From Verrucomicrobiota bacterium (GTDB lineage Bacteria; Verrucomicrobiota; Verrucomicrobiia; Palsa-1439), in NCBI GenBank assembly GCA_003164675.1, contig PLTX01000063.1, positions 1 to 53,549 on the forward strand: DNA of 53,549 bases, read 5' to 3'. Positions 29,663 through 38,611 of the stretch are shown here, in pieces. The position numbers and the translations under genes are program-made. Positions within the stretch are counted from its first letter, which is position 1. Each line of letters opens with the position of its first letter. Under the pieces are notes generated by a model. That model saw nothing but the letters and a program-made list of their open reading frames with translations, did no database searches and was not told where the DNA came from.

Positions 29663-30474
29663 TGGCGATTCGGGACGAACTCCAAAACGTCCAACCGGTG
29701 AAGCTGGTTGTCGACGGTGTGTCGAAGTGGTTCCGCACACGCCGAGCAACCGTGCACGCGCTCGACAACATCTCGCTGAACATTCACGAGGGCGAGTTTG
29801 TGTGTCTGGTGGGCCCGTCGGGTTGCGGCAAGTCCACGCTCCTGAACATCATTGCGGGCTTGGAAATGCCGGACACCGGTCAGGTTCTGGCCGACGGCAA
29901 ACCCGTCACAGGTCCGGGCCGCGACCGGATGATGATGTTTCAGGAATCGGCGCTATTTCCCTGGCTCGACGTGATGGATAACGTGATGTTCGGCCTGAAG
30001 CTCAAGCCGAACTTGTCTCCGAGCGAGCGTCGCGAGGTGGCCAAGTACTACCTCGAACTCGTGGGCTTGAGCAAGTTTGCCAATGCCAACATCCATGAAC
30101 TGTCGGGTGGCATGAAACAGCGCATCGCGTTGGCCCGCGCCCTCGCGCCGAATCCACGCGTGCTACTGATGGACGAACCATTTGGGGCGCTGGATGCGCT
30201 CACCCGCGAACAACTCTATGGAGACATCCAGCGCATCTGGCAGGAGCGGAAGAAGACGATCGTCTTCGTCACCCACAACGTCCGTGAAGCCACCTGTCTC
30301 GGCGACCGCGTGATATTGTTCTCGCCGCACCCGGGCCGTATTCAGGAAAAGTTTGGAGTTGAGTTACCCCGGCCCCGGGACATCAACAGCGTCGCCCTGG
30401 CGAAGTATTCGACGGAGATCACCCGCGCCCTGAAGCGGCACCTGAACCCGGAATTGGTGGAGGTGGGGGAGTGA
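29659..30474 (+). CDS. SsuB/TauB-type ABC transporter ATP-binding protein
   Basis: A 271-residue ATPase with complete motifs: VGPSGCGKSTLLNIIAG (Walker A), FQESALFPWLDVMDN (Q-loop), LSGGMKQRIALARAL (signature), LLMDEPFGALDALTRE (Walker B and D-loop) and FVTHNVREA (H-loop). It energises uptake through the permease encoded next; ATGA and GTGA overlaps couple all three genes. Confidence 0.93.
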   Translation: MMAIRDELQNVQPVKLVVDGVSKWFRTRRATVHALDNISLNIHEGEFVCLVGPSGCGKSTLLNIIAGLEMPDTGQVLADGKPVTGPGRDRMMMFQESALFPWLDVMDNVMFGLKLKPNLSPSERREVAKYYLELVGLSKFANANIHELSGGMKQRIALARALAPNPRVLLMDEPFGALDALTREQLYGDIQRIWQERKKTIVFVTHNVREATCLGDRVILFSPHPGRIQEKFGVELPRPRDINSVALAKYSTEITRALKRHLNPELVEVGE

Positions 30475-31238
30475 GGCGTCGTTTGATGGTCATCGCCTTT
30501 TTCGCGTTGCTCATCGGCGTGTGGGAAATGCTGGTGCGGATGAAGATTTGGTCGCCCGTGCTCGTGCCGTCGCCGCTGGCCGTGGCGAGCTACCTTAAGG
30601 GCGCCCTTGCCAGCGGTGACCTTGAACGCGCGACGCTGGTGACCGTGCGGCGCCTGCTTATCGGCTACGCGCTCGGGTTGGTCTTGGGGCTGCCGTTGGG
30701 ATTGCTGACGGCGCGCTTCAAGTTCTGCGAAGCCACTTTGGGCGTCATCGCGCTGGGATTGCAGACGCTTCCGAGCGTGTGCTGGGTGCCGCTGGCGTTG
30801 CTGTGGTTTGGGCAGACCGAGGCGGCCATGCTGTTTGTGGTCATCATGGGCACGCTATGGTCGGTGGTGATCGCTACGGACAACGGCGTGCGGACGGTGC
30901 CGCCGATTTACGCGCGGGCGGCGCGCACGATGGGCTCGAAGCAATGGCATACGTGGGCGAAGGTCATCGTGCCCGCGTCGCTCCCGTTCATCGTAAGCGG
31001 CATGAAGCAGGGATGGGCCTTTGCCTGGCGCTCGCTGATGGCCGCGGAGATTTACGTGACGATCCTGACGGGATTTGGATTGGGCAACCTGTTGAACTAC
31101 GGACGCGAACTCCAGGCCATGGACCAGGTCATCGGCATCATGCTGGTCATTATCGTCATCGGTCTGCTCGCGGACAAAATCCTCTTCTCACCGTGGGAAC
31201 GTTTTCTCTACCGCCGTTGGGGAACGGCGAAGAGCTGA
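30471..31238 (+). CDS. SsuC/TauC-type ABC transporter permease
   Basis: A 255-residue BPD_transp_1 membrane protein with six predicted helices. YARAARTMGSKQWHTWAKVI followed by VPASLPFIVSGMKQGWAFAW is the EAA coupling loop; WRSLMAAEIYV follows. A GTG overlapping the ATPase stop is the start. It completes a sulfonate-type importer, and it is the last chromosomal gene before the integrated element. Confidence 0.92.
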   Translation: MRRRLMVIAFFALLIGVWEMLVRMKIWSPVLVPSPLAVASYLKGALASGDLERATLVTVRRLLIGYALGLVLGLPLGLLTARFKFCEATLGVIALGLQTLPSVCWVPLALLWFGQTEAAMLFVVIMGTLWSVVIATDNGVRTVPPIYARAARTMGSKQWHTWAKVIVPASLPFIVSGMKQGWAFAWRSLMAAEIYVTILTGFGLGNLLNYGRELQAMDQVIGIMLVIIVIGLLADKILFSPWERFLYRRWGTAKS

Positions 31239-31242
31239 AGGC

Positions 31243-31282
31243 AAAAAAGGCGCGCTCGGGTTCTTGGAAACCAAGCGCGCCT
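31243..31282 (-). terminator. Factor-independent terminator of the tRNA-Met gene
   Basis: AGGCGCGCT and AGCGCGCCT form a perfect 9-bp stem that, read on the minus strand, ends in a run of six T. It lies directly after the 3' end of the minus-strand tRNA and could also stop the transporter transcript arriving from the left. Confidence 0.8.
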
Positions 31283-31286
31283 AATT

Positions 31287-31338
31287 TGGTAGCGGGGGTG
31301 GGATTTGAACCCACGACCTTCAGGTTATGAGCCTGACG
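31287..31338 (-). tRNA. 3' half of tRNA-Met(CAT): left attachment site of the integrated element
   Basis: Minus strand: anticodon arm TCAGG-CTCATAA-CCTGA, variable region, T-arm with canonical loop TTCAAAT, acceptor strand and CCA. The 5' half (D-arm and 5' acceptor) is absent; sequence beyond the anticodon stem is A/T-rich and foreign. This is the leftover 3' end created when an element integrates into a tRNA gene; the restored gene should lie at the other end, beyond the window. It also gives a host reference for the normal T-loop. Confidence 0.85.
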
Positions 31339-31496
31339 TACAACATCACAATTCGCTATATTATTAGGAAATATAGGATTTTTATGGGTAGCCTGTTGGT
31401 GGTTTTGTTGGTTTTTTGCTTGCCATATGCCCGTCCCGTCGCATAGTGTTCCTGCGTGTTTCATGGAAAACGCATTGATTAACCACGGAGGGTTCT

Positions 31497-32852
31497 ATGC
31501 CACTCGAATTGAGGAAAAATTCAGATGGGACAATCCGTAAATGGTGGTACGGCCGGTATGAGGTAAATGGGAAACGGTACTGCGACAACCTCGGGGTGAA
31601 AATCGCTGGCAAGCCGCCCGCGTCGCTCTCGCTCATGGATGAAGGGGACACTGCGTTTGAGAGATCGCGGGCAACAGCCTTGGCGAAACTGGCCAGCCTC
31701 GTGGAGGAGGCGCGGACGAAACGCGATTCGGCTCGGTTGGTGGAGAAGCTCTACGAGTTGAAAACAGGAGAGCAGGTTCGGAGCGTGGCACTCGCCAACC
31801 TGCCAGAGGAGTGGCAGAAGATTCCACGACGACGAAAACCGAACGTACGTTACGCGGCGCAATGTCGCTCGACGCTGGCGCGCTTCGCGGTGTTCGTCCG
31901 GGGACAGAACGCGAAGGCGGAGGAAATCTCCCATGTCACGCGTGACGTGGCGCGCGCGTTCATGCAGGCCGAGGAGTCGCGTGGGGTGACGGCCAAGACC
32001 TGGAATGACACCCTGAAATTGCTTCGGGCGTCCTACAAGTACCTGCTGCCGGCAGGGAGCATCAATCCGTTCTCCGGCGTTCCCACCCGCGAGACCGAGA
32101 CGATCTTCCGCAAGCCGTTCACCCCGGAAGAACTCAAGGCCATCGTGGACGCGGCGCGGGAAGACGACTTCATCCGTCCGATCCTGATTACCGGAATGTG
32201 CACCGCGATGCGACGAGGCGATTGCTGCCTGTTGAAATGGAAGGACGTTGACCTTGCTCGACGGTTCATCACGGTCAAGACCAACAAGACCGGCGTGACG
32301 GTGAGCATCCCCATTTTCCCGATGCTCTATGACGAGCTTGCCCTCCGGCAACCGTCTGAAGCGTATGTGTTCCCCGAGCAGGCGAAGATGTATGTCGAGA
32401 ACTCGGACGGCATCACCTGGCGGGTCCGCAAAATCCTCGCGGCGGCCGGCTTCAAGGACGCAGACGAAAACGGTGAGACCGCCCAGACTGACGATGCCGA
32501 GATCGTTCGTGGCGAAATTCACGCCAAACGGGAAGGCGGTCTCCGCCGGGCGTCCATCCGCGACTTCCACAGCTTCCGCGTGACCTGGGTGACGCTGGCA
32601 CTAACTGCCGGCGTGCCGCTGGAACTCGTCCAGAAGGTGACGGGACACAGAACCACTGACATCGTCCTGAAGCACTACTTCCAGCCCGGCCGCGAGGAGT
32701 TCCGCCGGGCGCTGCAATCGGCCATGCCAAAGCTGCTCACCAACGGCCACAAGACACCGAAGGAGGAGATGCTTGAGATTCTTGGTCAAATCTCGGCCAA
32801 GACGTGGCAAAGGGATGCCAAGCGACTTCGAGAAATCGTGACGGCCTTGTGA
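31497..32852 (+). CDS. Tyrosine recombinase (integrase) of the element
   Basis: A 451-residue phage-type integrase beginning 159 bases from the attachment site. An N-terminal arm-binding and SAM-like core-binding region (to about residue 200) precedes the catalytic domain with Arg in TAMRRGD (239/240), Lys in KTNKTG (264), H358-x-x-R361 in HSFR, H384 in TGHRTTD and nucleophile Y394 in LKHYF. The protein has a tail (EEFRRALQSAMPKLL and onward) that is duplicated 4 kb downstream. Confidence 0.93.
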   Translation: MPLELRKNSDGTIRKWWYGRYEVNGKRYCDNLGVKIAGKPPASLSLMDEGDTAFERSRATALAKLASLVEEARTKRDSARLVEKLYELKTGEQVRSVALANLPEEWQKIPRRRKPNVRYAAQCRSTLARFAVFVRGQNAKAEEISHVTRDVARAFMQAEESRGVTAKTWNDTLKLLRASYKYLLPAGSINPFSGVPTRETETIFRKPFTPEELKAIVDAAREDDFIRPILITGMCTAMRRGDCCLLKWKDVDLARRFITVKTNKTGVTVSIPIFPMLYDELALRQPSEAYVFPEQAKMYVENSDGITWRVRKILAAAGFKDADENGETAQTDDAEIVRGEIHAKREGGLRRASIRDFHSFRVTWVTLALTAGVPLELVQKVTGHRTTDIVLKHYFQPGREEFRRALQSAMPKLLTNGHKTPKEEMLEILGQISAKTWQRDAKRLREIVTAL

Positions 32853-32910
32853 GCCGCAACTGGAATGTTTTTCGCTCGGCCCTGCGCGCAGGGACGGTAT
32901 ATTCAGCGAC

Positions 32911-35643
32911 GTGTTACACGCATTGGCATTATCCCCCGGCGGACATTTGTTTGTCGAACGGGACGACCAGGCAGAGCCGAAGCTGACAGCCAGAGCCTCG
33001 GCGCGCCTGACTGAGGCGTTTGTCGCGTCGGGCGCGCACGGGCTTGAATTGCTCGCCGCCGAGTTTCTACATGAGCCTTTGCCGCCGACATTTGTCTTTT
33101 GGCGTGGTCTGGCCCGGCATTACTTCACGGCCCTCTGTCATACCCCGAACCTGGACACCGCCACTGAGTTGAGGGTCGCGAAACCGCCCGAGAACGATTG
33201 GATCGCTCTGGTAGAGGCCGCGCCGCCGATGAAGGGACTGGAGTACTTGAATGGCGCCGTCTTGGCCCGGTTGTGGCAGGAATTGGATGCTCACGTCCAC
33301 GCGGCTATTGCCCGTACTCCCGGCGGAGCGGTCCCGTATCTCAAAAGCTGTAATCCACTGTGGAACTCCGTGGGGCGGGTCACATTTCATCTTGCGGAAA
33401 ACAAACGCAATCCGGCTCATCCGTTCGCGTTTCTGGCCACCTATACGCATCGGGTTTCCGAGCAAGGCAACGTGCAGCATCTGCCGCTGGGTCGAGCCTT
33501 GGAGGAGTATGCCGGCGCGAAAAACCGGACGGCGCTGGCTGCCTTGCTTTCGCCGGTGCAACGCGCGGCGGCGCAGAGCAAACTTGCCCGGCAATTGTTG
33601 GATTCCCGGGCCATTTTTCATCCGCAAGCATGGCGGCCGGAGCAGGCCTTCGCCTTTTTGCGGGAGATTCCCCTGTTCGAGCAAAGTGGATTGGTGGTTC
33701 GTATTCCCGATTGGTGGAAAGCGGGCCGGCCGCCCCGTCCGCAGGTGCAGGTGCGCATCGGCGAAACCAAGGGAAACCTGGTCGGCAAAGACAGTCTGTT
33801 GGGTTTTCAAGTGGAGATTGCGCTGGAGGGCGAACCGCTGACCGAATCGGAGTTGCAGGCGATTCTGCAGTCCACCAGCGGTTTGGTGTTGCTGAAGGGC
33901 AAATGGGTCGAGGTGGACCGCGACAAACTCCAGCAAGTCCTGGCGCACTGGCAGAAAGTTCAAGCCGTTGCCGGGCCGGACGGCTTGCCCTTGTTGGAGG
34001 GACTGCGGCTGCTGTCGGGGTTTCAACCGGGCGCAACGGTGGAGACGGAAACAGCCGAGGCGCGCGCGGATTGGTCGAGTGTGATCGCGGGCAAGGGGCT
34101 GAAAGAACTCCTCGATGACATGCAGCGGCCCGCTGTTTCCGCCGCGTCCGACCCGGGAGCAGATTTCCAGGGGCAATTGCGACCGTATCAACGACAGGGC
34201 GCGCATTGGCTCTGGTTCATGAATCAACTCGGCCTCGGCGCGTGTCTGGCGGATGACATGGGGCTGGGCAAAACCATCCAGGTAATCTCCTTGCTGTTGG
34301 CGCTCCGACGCGGACGGGCAACCGCGAAAACCGACCCGATTGCCAAGCCAAGCTTGCTGATCGTGCCCGCGTCGCTCATCGCCAACTGGAAAGCTGAAAT
34401 CCACAAGTTCGCGCCGACCATCCAGGTTTTCTATGCGCACCCATCCGAGACCGCGCAGGATCACCTCGTTGCGGCGGCCAAAGCTCCCGCCGCAACACTC
34501 GCCCGCTACGATCTGGTCATTACCAGCTACTCGATGGCGTTGCGGTTGGCTTGGCTGAAAGAAATGACCTGGAACCTCGTGATCCTTGACGAAGCGCAGG
34601 CAATCAAAAACGCCGGCGCGCGCCAAACCCGCACAGTCAAGGAACTGCGCGGTCGACACCGCATCGCCCTCAGCGGCACCCCCATCGAAAACCGGCTCTC
34701 GGACCTGTGGTCGCTTTTCGATTTTCTCTGCCCCGGGTTACTGGGCAGCGCCAAAGAGTTCGCGGCGTTCTTGAAAAACCGTTCGCCGGATGCTCCGAAC
34801 CAATTCGCACCATTGCGCCGATTAGTGCGTCCCTACATCCTGCGTCGACTCAAAACGGACCGGCGGATCATCAGCGATTTGCCGGAGAAGACTGAAATCA
34901 CCGCTTTTTGCCCGCTGACCCGCCGCCAAGCCGCGCTCTATCAGCAAACCGTCAACGAATTGGCGGAACGGCTGCAGGCCCCGGAGACCGAAGGTATCAA
35001 GCGCCGGGGCGTCATCCTCGCCTTTCTGACCCGCTTCAAACAAATCTGCAATCATCCCTCCCAATGGCTTGGCGACGGGGCGTATGCACCGGCCGACAGC
35101 GGAAAATTCCATCGGCTGCGCGAATTGTGCGAGGAAATCGCCGCCAAACAGGAAAAAGTCCTGGTGTTCACCCAATACCGCGAGATCACCGACCCGTTGT
35201 CGCGCCATTTGGCAACCGTGTTTGGCCAAGCGGGGCTGGTCCTGCATGGCGGGACGCCGGTTTCCAAACGCAAGGAATTGGTGGATGCCTTTCAACGCGA
35301 GGACGGCCCGTCGTTTTTTGTGCTCTCACTCAAAGCCGGCGGCACCGGGCTCAACCTCACCGCCGCCACGCACGTGATTCAATTCGACCGTTGGTGGAAT
35401 CCGGCTGTCGAAAACCAGGCCACGGATCGCGCCTTCCGCATCGGCCAAACACGCAACGTCATGGTCCATAAATTCACCTGCCGCGGCACCCTCGAAGAAC
35501 GCATCCACGACATCCTCGCCAACAAGAGCGCGTTGGCCGAGGGTATCCTGGGCGAAGGTGCCGAGCGGTTGTTGACCGAGATGAACAATTCCGAGTTGCT
35601 CCGTTTGGTCGCGCTGGATATAAGAGCTGCCGCCGAAGACTAG
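32911..35643 (+). CDS. SNF2-family DEAD/DEAH-box helicase with SNF2-associated domain
   Basis: A 910-residue protein. The first 400 residues are the bacterial SNF2-associated region; the motor follows: LRPYQRQGAHWLWFMNQLGL, Walker A DDMGLGKTIQ (about residue 447), Walker B ILDEAQAIKN (about 558), LSGTPIENRLSDLWSLFDFL (motif III) and the C-lobe AGGTGLNLTAATHVIQFDRW with QATDRAFRIGQTR (motifs V and VI). A GTG is taken as the start. The next gene encodes a SWIM zinc-finger protein, the usual partner of this helicase type; DNA remodelling, repair or defence roles are proposed in the family but not proven. Confidence 0.92.
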   Translation: MLHALALSPGGHLFVERDDQAEPKLTARASARLTEAFVASGAHGLELLAAEFLHEPLPPTFVFWRGLARHYFTALCHTPNLDTATELRVAKPPENDWIALVEAAPPMKGLEYLNGAVLARLWQELDAHVHAAIARTPGGAVPYLKSCNPLWNSVGRVTFHLAENKRNPAHPFAFLATYTHRVSEQGNVQHLPLGRALEEYAGAKNRTALAALLSPVQRAAAQSKLARQLLDSRAIFHPQAWRPEQAFAFLREIPLFEQSGLVVRIPDWWKAGRPPRPQVQVRIGETKGNLVGKDSLLGFQVEIALEGEPLTESELQAILQSTSGLVLLKGKWVEVDRDKLQQVLAHWQKVQAVAGPDGLPLLEGLRLLSGFQPGATVETETAEARADWSSVIAGKGLKELLDDMQRPAVSAASDPGADFQGQLRPYQRQGAHWLWFMNQLGLGACLADDMGLGKTIQVISLLLALRRGRATAKTDPIAKPSLLIVPASLIANWKAEIHKFAPTIQVFYAHPSETAQDHLVAAAKAPAATLARYDLVITSYSMALRLAWLKEMTWNLVILDEAQAIKNAGARQTRTVKELRGRHRIALSGTPIENRLSDLWSLFDFLCPGLLGSAKEFAAFLKNRSPDAPNQFAPLRRLVRPYILRRLKTDRRIISDLPEKTEITAFCPLTRRQAALYQQTVNELAERLQAPETEGIKRRGVILAFLTRFKQICNHPSQWLGDGAYAPADSGKFHRLRELCEEIAAKQEKVLVFTQYREITDPLSRHLATVFGQAGLVLHGGTPVSKRKELVDAFQREDGPSFFVLSLKAGGTGLNLTAATHVIQFDRWWNPAVENQATDRAFRIGQTRNVMVHKFTCRGTLEERIHDILANKSALAEGILGEGAERLLTEMNNSELLRLVALDIRAAAED

Positions 35644-35683
35644 GAGTCTGGGCAACAAACTTGAACCGTTTTCAGGAGACACG

Positions 35684-36697
35684 ATGAGCTGGGGATTTGG
35701 CTGGCGGCCGTATGTGCCGGTGGCGCAACGCCGTGCCCGCGCCGCGCGCGAGCTGGCAAAACTGGCCAAGAAGACTGGCCAAACCGCGTCGCCGGTGCTG
35801 CTGGACGGCCGCCGGATCGCCGGCACCTTCTGGGGCAAGGCGTGGTGCGACAACCTGGAGGCGTACAGCGATTTTGCCAACCGCCTGCCGCGCGGCCGCG
35901 CCTATGTCCGCAACGGATCGGTGATTGACCTCCAAATCAGCCGTGGCAAAGTCACGGCCCGGGTTGCCGGTTCGAGCCTTTACCACATCGAAATCAACAT
36001 CAAGCCTTTGGCCGCCAATCTCTGGAAATCCATCCAAACCGAATGCGCCGGGAAAATCGATTCCCTCCTGGAACTGCTCCAGGGCAAACTCTCCGCGTCG
36101 GTGATGCAAATCGTCACCCGGTCTCAACATGGCCTTTTCCCGACGCCGAAGGAAATCGACCTGGACTGCTCCTGTCCGGACTGGGCCGATCTTTGCAAAC
36201 ATGTCGCGGCCTCGCTGTATGGCGTCGGTGCGCGACTGGATCACCGGCCCGAGCTGCTCTTCCTCCTTCGCGGCGTGGACCCCGCCGACCTGATCAGCCG
36301 GGCATCCGCCACTGAAGCCGTGCGCCAATCCAACCAGAGGGACGGCGCAACGGTGATGAGCGAAACCGAGATCGCGGATGTTTTTGGCATTGAACTGGCC
36401 GACGCCACTCCCGCCGCCAACCAAGCCAATCAATCCGTTCCGGAATCAAGGGCGATTCCAAATGCACCGGCCCCGGCGGCGCCTGTGGCAAAACCCAAGA
36501 CCAAACCGCCGAAACGGGTTCGGACAAAAGTTGGTCGTGCGACCGGCGCCAAACGCGTCAAAACGGCGCCAGCCCAGCCGTCTCGCCGAACGTTAAGCGT
36601 TGCTGCCAGGAACAGAATCATTGCCGCGCAAAAAGCCCGGTGGGCTGCCCTCAAATCCTCGCCCCGTCTCGCATCGAAACATCCGAAAGCCAAGTAA
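35684..36697 (+). CDS. SWIM zinc-finger protein, partner of the SNF2 helicase
   Basis: A 337-residue protein with the SWIM motif CSCPDWADLCKH (C-x-C-x-n-C-x-H) near residue 165. N-terminal FWGKAWCDNLEAYSDFANRL is the conserved block of this partner family. The last 90 residues are a basic Ala/Pro/Lys-rich tail (KPKTKPPKRVRTKVGRATGA), likely to bind nucleic acid. The ATG lies 41 bases after the helicase stop, in one operon. Confidence 0.85.
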   Translation: MSWGFGWRPYVPVAQRRARAARELAKLAKKTGQTASPVLLDGRRIAGTFWGKAWCDNLEAYSDFANRLPRGRAYVRNGSVIDLQISRGKVTARVAGSSLYHIEINIKPLAANLWKSIQTECAGKIDSLLELLQGKLSASVMQIVTRSQHGLFPTPKEIDLDCSCPDWADLCKHVAASLYGVGARLDHRPELLFLLRGVDPADLISRASATEAVRQSNQRDGATVMSETEIADVFGIELADATPAANQANQSVPESRAIPNAPAPAAPVAKPKTKPPKRVRTKVGRATGAKRVKTAPAQPSRRTLSVAARNRIIAAQKARWAALKSSPRLASKHPKAK

Positions 36698-36747
36698 TCT
36701 CCGACGCGGACGTCGCTTCGCGTATCGACATTTCCGGAAGATCCCTT

Positions 36748-36915
36748 GCCGGCCGCGAGGAGTTTCGGCGGGCACTTCAAACCGCCATGCCGAAACTGCT
36801 CACCAACGGCCAGAAAACGCCGAAGGAGCAGATGCTTGAGATTCTGGAAGGGATCTCGGCCAAGACGTGGCGGAAGGACACGAAACACTTGCGCGAACTC
36901 GTAGCAAGTCTTTGA
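36748..36915 (+). pseudogene. Duplicate 3' end of an integrase gene
   Basis: The frame reads REEFRRALQTAMPKLLTNG, then KTPKEQMLEILEGISAKTW and LRELVASL, nearly the same as the last 56 residues of the intact integrase (REEFRRALQSAMPKLLTNG). Nothing of the catalytic domain is present. The helicase-SWIM pair therefore lies between two integrase 3' ends. Confidence 0.9.
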
Positions 36916-36999
36916 AGTCGTGCCAACTGCATTACATTTTGACGTGAGGTCTGATATTTAGTGGCAGGTTTCATATTAAAGCTGTAGTTTAATTTCGCT

Positions 37000-38031
37000 A
37001 TGGGAACAGATTATCAACCTGATTCGGTTGTTGACGACACGCTGATCGAGGTGAAGCGCGGGACGGATGCGGTGAGCACAATCCGTAGCGCACTGCTCAA
37101 GCTCGCCTATGCTGTCACTGATCAAGGACAGACGACGAGGGGAATCCTCTTGGTAATCGATCCGAAGATCACTGACGAGCGGCTGGACGACGAGGAGAAA
37201 TATGCAAAGATGGTTCTGGCCCCCGGGGTTTCAAAGCGGCTGGGCATTGTGGTCTATCAGGATGGGGAATTGAGCGGCTGTCCGGATGGGATGACAATCG
37301 AGGTTCGCCGCGAACTTGGTCGTCTCGCTGGGGCGGAACTGGCGAAGAAGGTCGCGAAAATCCACAGCGGCGCCGCCTACTACGAGATTTTCAAGATACT
37401 GGTCCATCAATGGCTTCTGGGCAAAGGGCCAATGACTGCTCTCTGGCTGGCTAAGACCGCCGGTTTCAGCTATCCCACCGTAAGGGATGCACTGCGGCGC
37501 CTCGGCAGCATGATCAAGCGACAAACCGACCGGCGCTTTGAGTTGGCGTATTTCCCACGAGAAGAGTTTGCCCGGCTGCTGGCCGTCTCCGACCGTGCTC
37601 GCGCAACGGCCCGATTCACCGACCGCTCTGGTCAGCCGCGTTCGCCCGAGGCGCATCTGCGCCGCCTCGAAAAGCTGAACGTCCCTGATATTGCCATCGG
37701 CGGTGTCACCGGCGCGCGTCACTACCACGCCGATCTCAATCTGGGTGGCACACCACGCTTGGATCTCTCGTTGCATTGCCCCGGCAACCAAATGAATCTC
37801 GGTTTCATCGAGAAGCTCGATCCCGCGTTGAAACGGGTGGACGATCCCCAACAACCAGCTAATGTCGTAATACATGCCGTCCGCCACGCAAACCCGCTCT
37901 TCCAGCCTCGCGATGGCGGCCTGCAATGGGCGGACCCGGTCGAATGCCTTCTCGACTTGCACGAAATGCGGTTGGAATCCCAAGCCCACGAATTCCTGAA
38001 TTCCTTCCCGCCGGCGCGAGGCAAGACATGA
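37000..38031 (+). CDS. AbiEi-like protein with N-terminal nuclease-like domain
   Basis: A 343-residue protein. Residues 1 to about 110 (DDTLIEVKRGTDAVSTIRSA, GILLVIDPKI) resemble an E-x-K restriction-type fold; a winged helix follows (GFSYPTVRDALRRLGSMIKR); the C-terminus ends DPVECLLDLHEMRLESQAHE, the style of type IV antitoxin AbiEi. No intact AbiEii toxin follows: only a 31-codon frame coupled by ATGA (MNKPEGVTRLGSLEPVLAQV onward). It may be an orphan antitoxin-like regulator. Family assignment is from motif style. Confidence 0.5.
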   Translation: MGTDYQPDSVVDDTLIEVKRGTDAVSTIRSALLKLAYAVTDQGQTTRGILLVIDPKITDERLDDEEKYAKMVLAPGVSKRLGIVVYQDGELSGCPDGMTIEVRRELGRLAGAELAKKVAKIHSGAAYYEIFKILVHQWLLGKGPMTALWLAKTAGFSYPTVRDALRRLGSMIKRQTDRRFELAYFPREEFARLLAVSDRARATARFTDRSGQPRSPEAHLRRLEKLNVPDIAIGGVTGARHYHADLNLGGTPRLDLSLHCPGNQMNLGFIEKLDPALKRVDDPQQPANVVIHAVRHANPLFQPRDGGLQWADPVECLLDLHEMRLESQAHEFLNSFPPARGKT

Positions 38032-38142
38032 ACAAGCCCGAAGGCGTGACGAGACTCGGCTCACTGGAGCCAGTGCTGGCACAAGTTGCCGTGTCCATTC
38101 ACGAATCCAACGGTCAATCATGATTAGGCTGGCGCAACACTA

Positions 38143-38199
38143 GCACTATAAATAGAGCTATAATCTGCATAGCTGCCAGTTCCGCACTATAAATAGTGC
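38143..38199. promoter_or_regulatory. Paired operators and -10 box for hipBA
   Basis: GCACTATAAATAGTGC (38,184-38,199) is a perfect inverted repeat; GCACTATAAATAGAGC (38,143-38,158) is a near-perfect copy 41 bases upstream, about four helical turns away. A consensus TATAAT (38,159-38,164) directly abuts the first copy. Such spacing suits a HipB dimer pair repressing its own promoter. Confidence 0.7.
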
Positions 38200-38281
38200 A
38201 TTATGGAATTGACAGGTTTCAACGGTTGTGGAAGGGTGTCGGCATGATGAAGCAGGGAACAGTGCAACTGAAAGGTCTGTC

Positions 38282-38608
38282 ATGGATTATCCGGCAATGA
38301 GCAACCAAGCGATCCTTCGGGTGATCGGGGAGCGTGCTGGCCAGCAGCGTCTGAACCAGGACATCAGCCAAACGGATTTGGCCAACCGAGCCGGTGTGGC
38401 GCGGATTGTGGTCCAACGCTTGGAGAGCGGAAGGGGCTGCACCTTGGAGAGTCTGATCCGCGTCTTGCGGGCTTTGGGATTACTGAATCAGTTGGATTCC
38501 TTCTTGCCGGAACCAGGTCCCAGCCCGATTCAACTAGCGAAACTGAATGGGCGAGAGCGCCAGCGAGCTTCCGGCCGACGGCGCAAACCCGCCGTGCCGG
38601 GGAACTGA
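38282..38608 (+). CDS. hipB: HipB-like XRE antitoxin
   Basis: A 108-residue Cro/CI-type protein: DISQTDLANRAGVARIVVQR followed by LESGRGCTLESLIRVLRALG is the helix-turn-helix. The C-terminal tail is basic and flexible (ASGRRRKPAVPGN), as in HipB, where it inserts into HipA. It ends three bases before hipA. The ATG at MDYPAMSNQAILR is preferred over an earlier ATG at 38,228. Confidence 0.85.
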   Translation: MDYPAMSNQAILRVIGERAGQQRLNQDISQTDLANRAGVARIVVQRLESGRGCTLESLIRVLRALGLLNQLDSFLPEPGPSPIQLAKLNGRERQRASGRRRKPAVPGN

Positions 38609-38611
38609 GCC

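Noticed and set aside
32911..36697. DISARM or other named defence system around the SNF2 helicase
   Set aside because: The helicase has the stand-alone bacterial SNF2/SWIM architecture, and no DUF1998, phospholipase D or methylase partner is adjacent.
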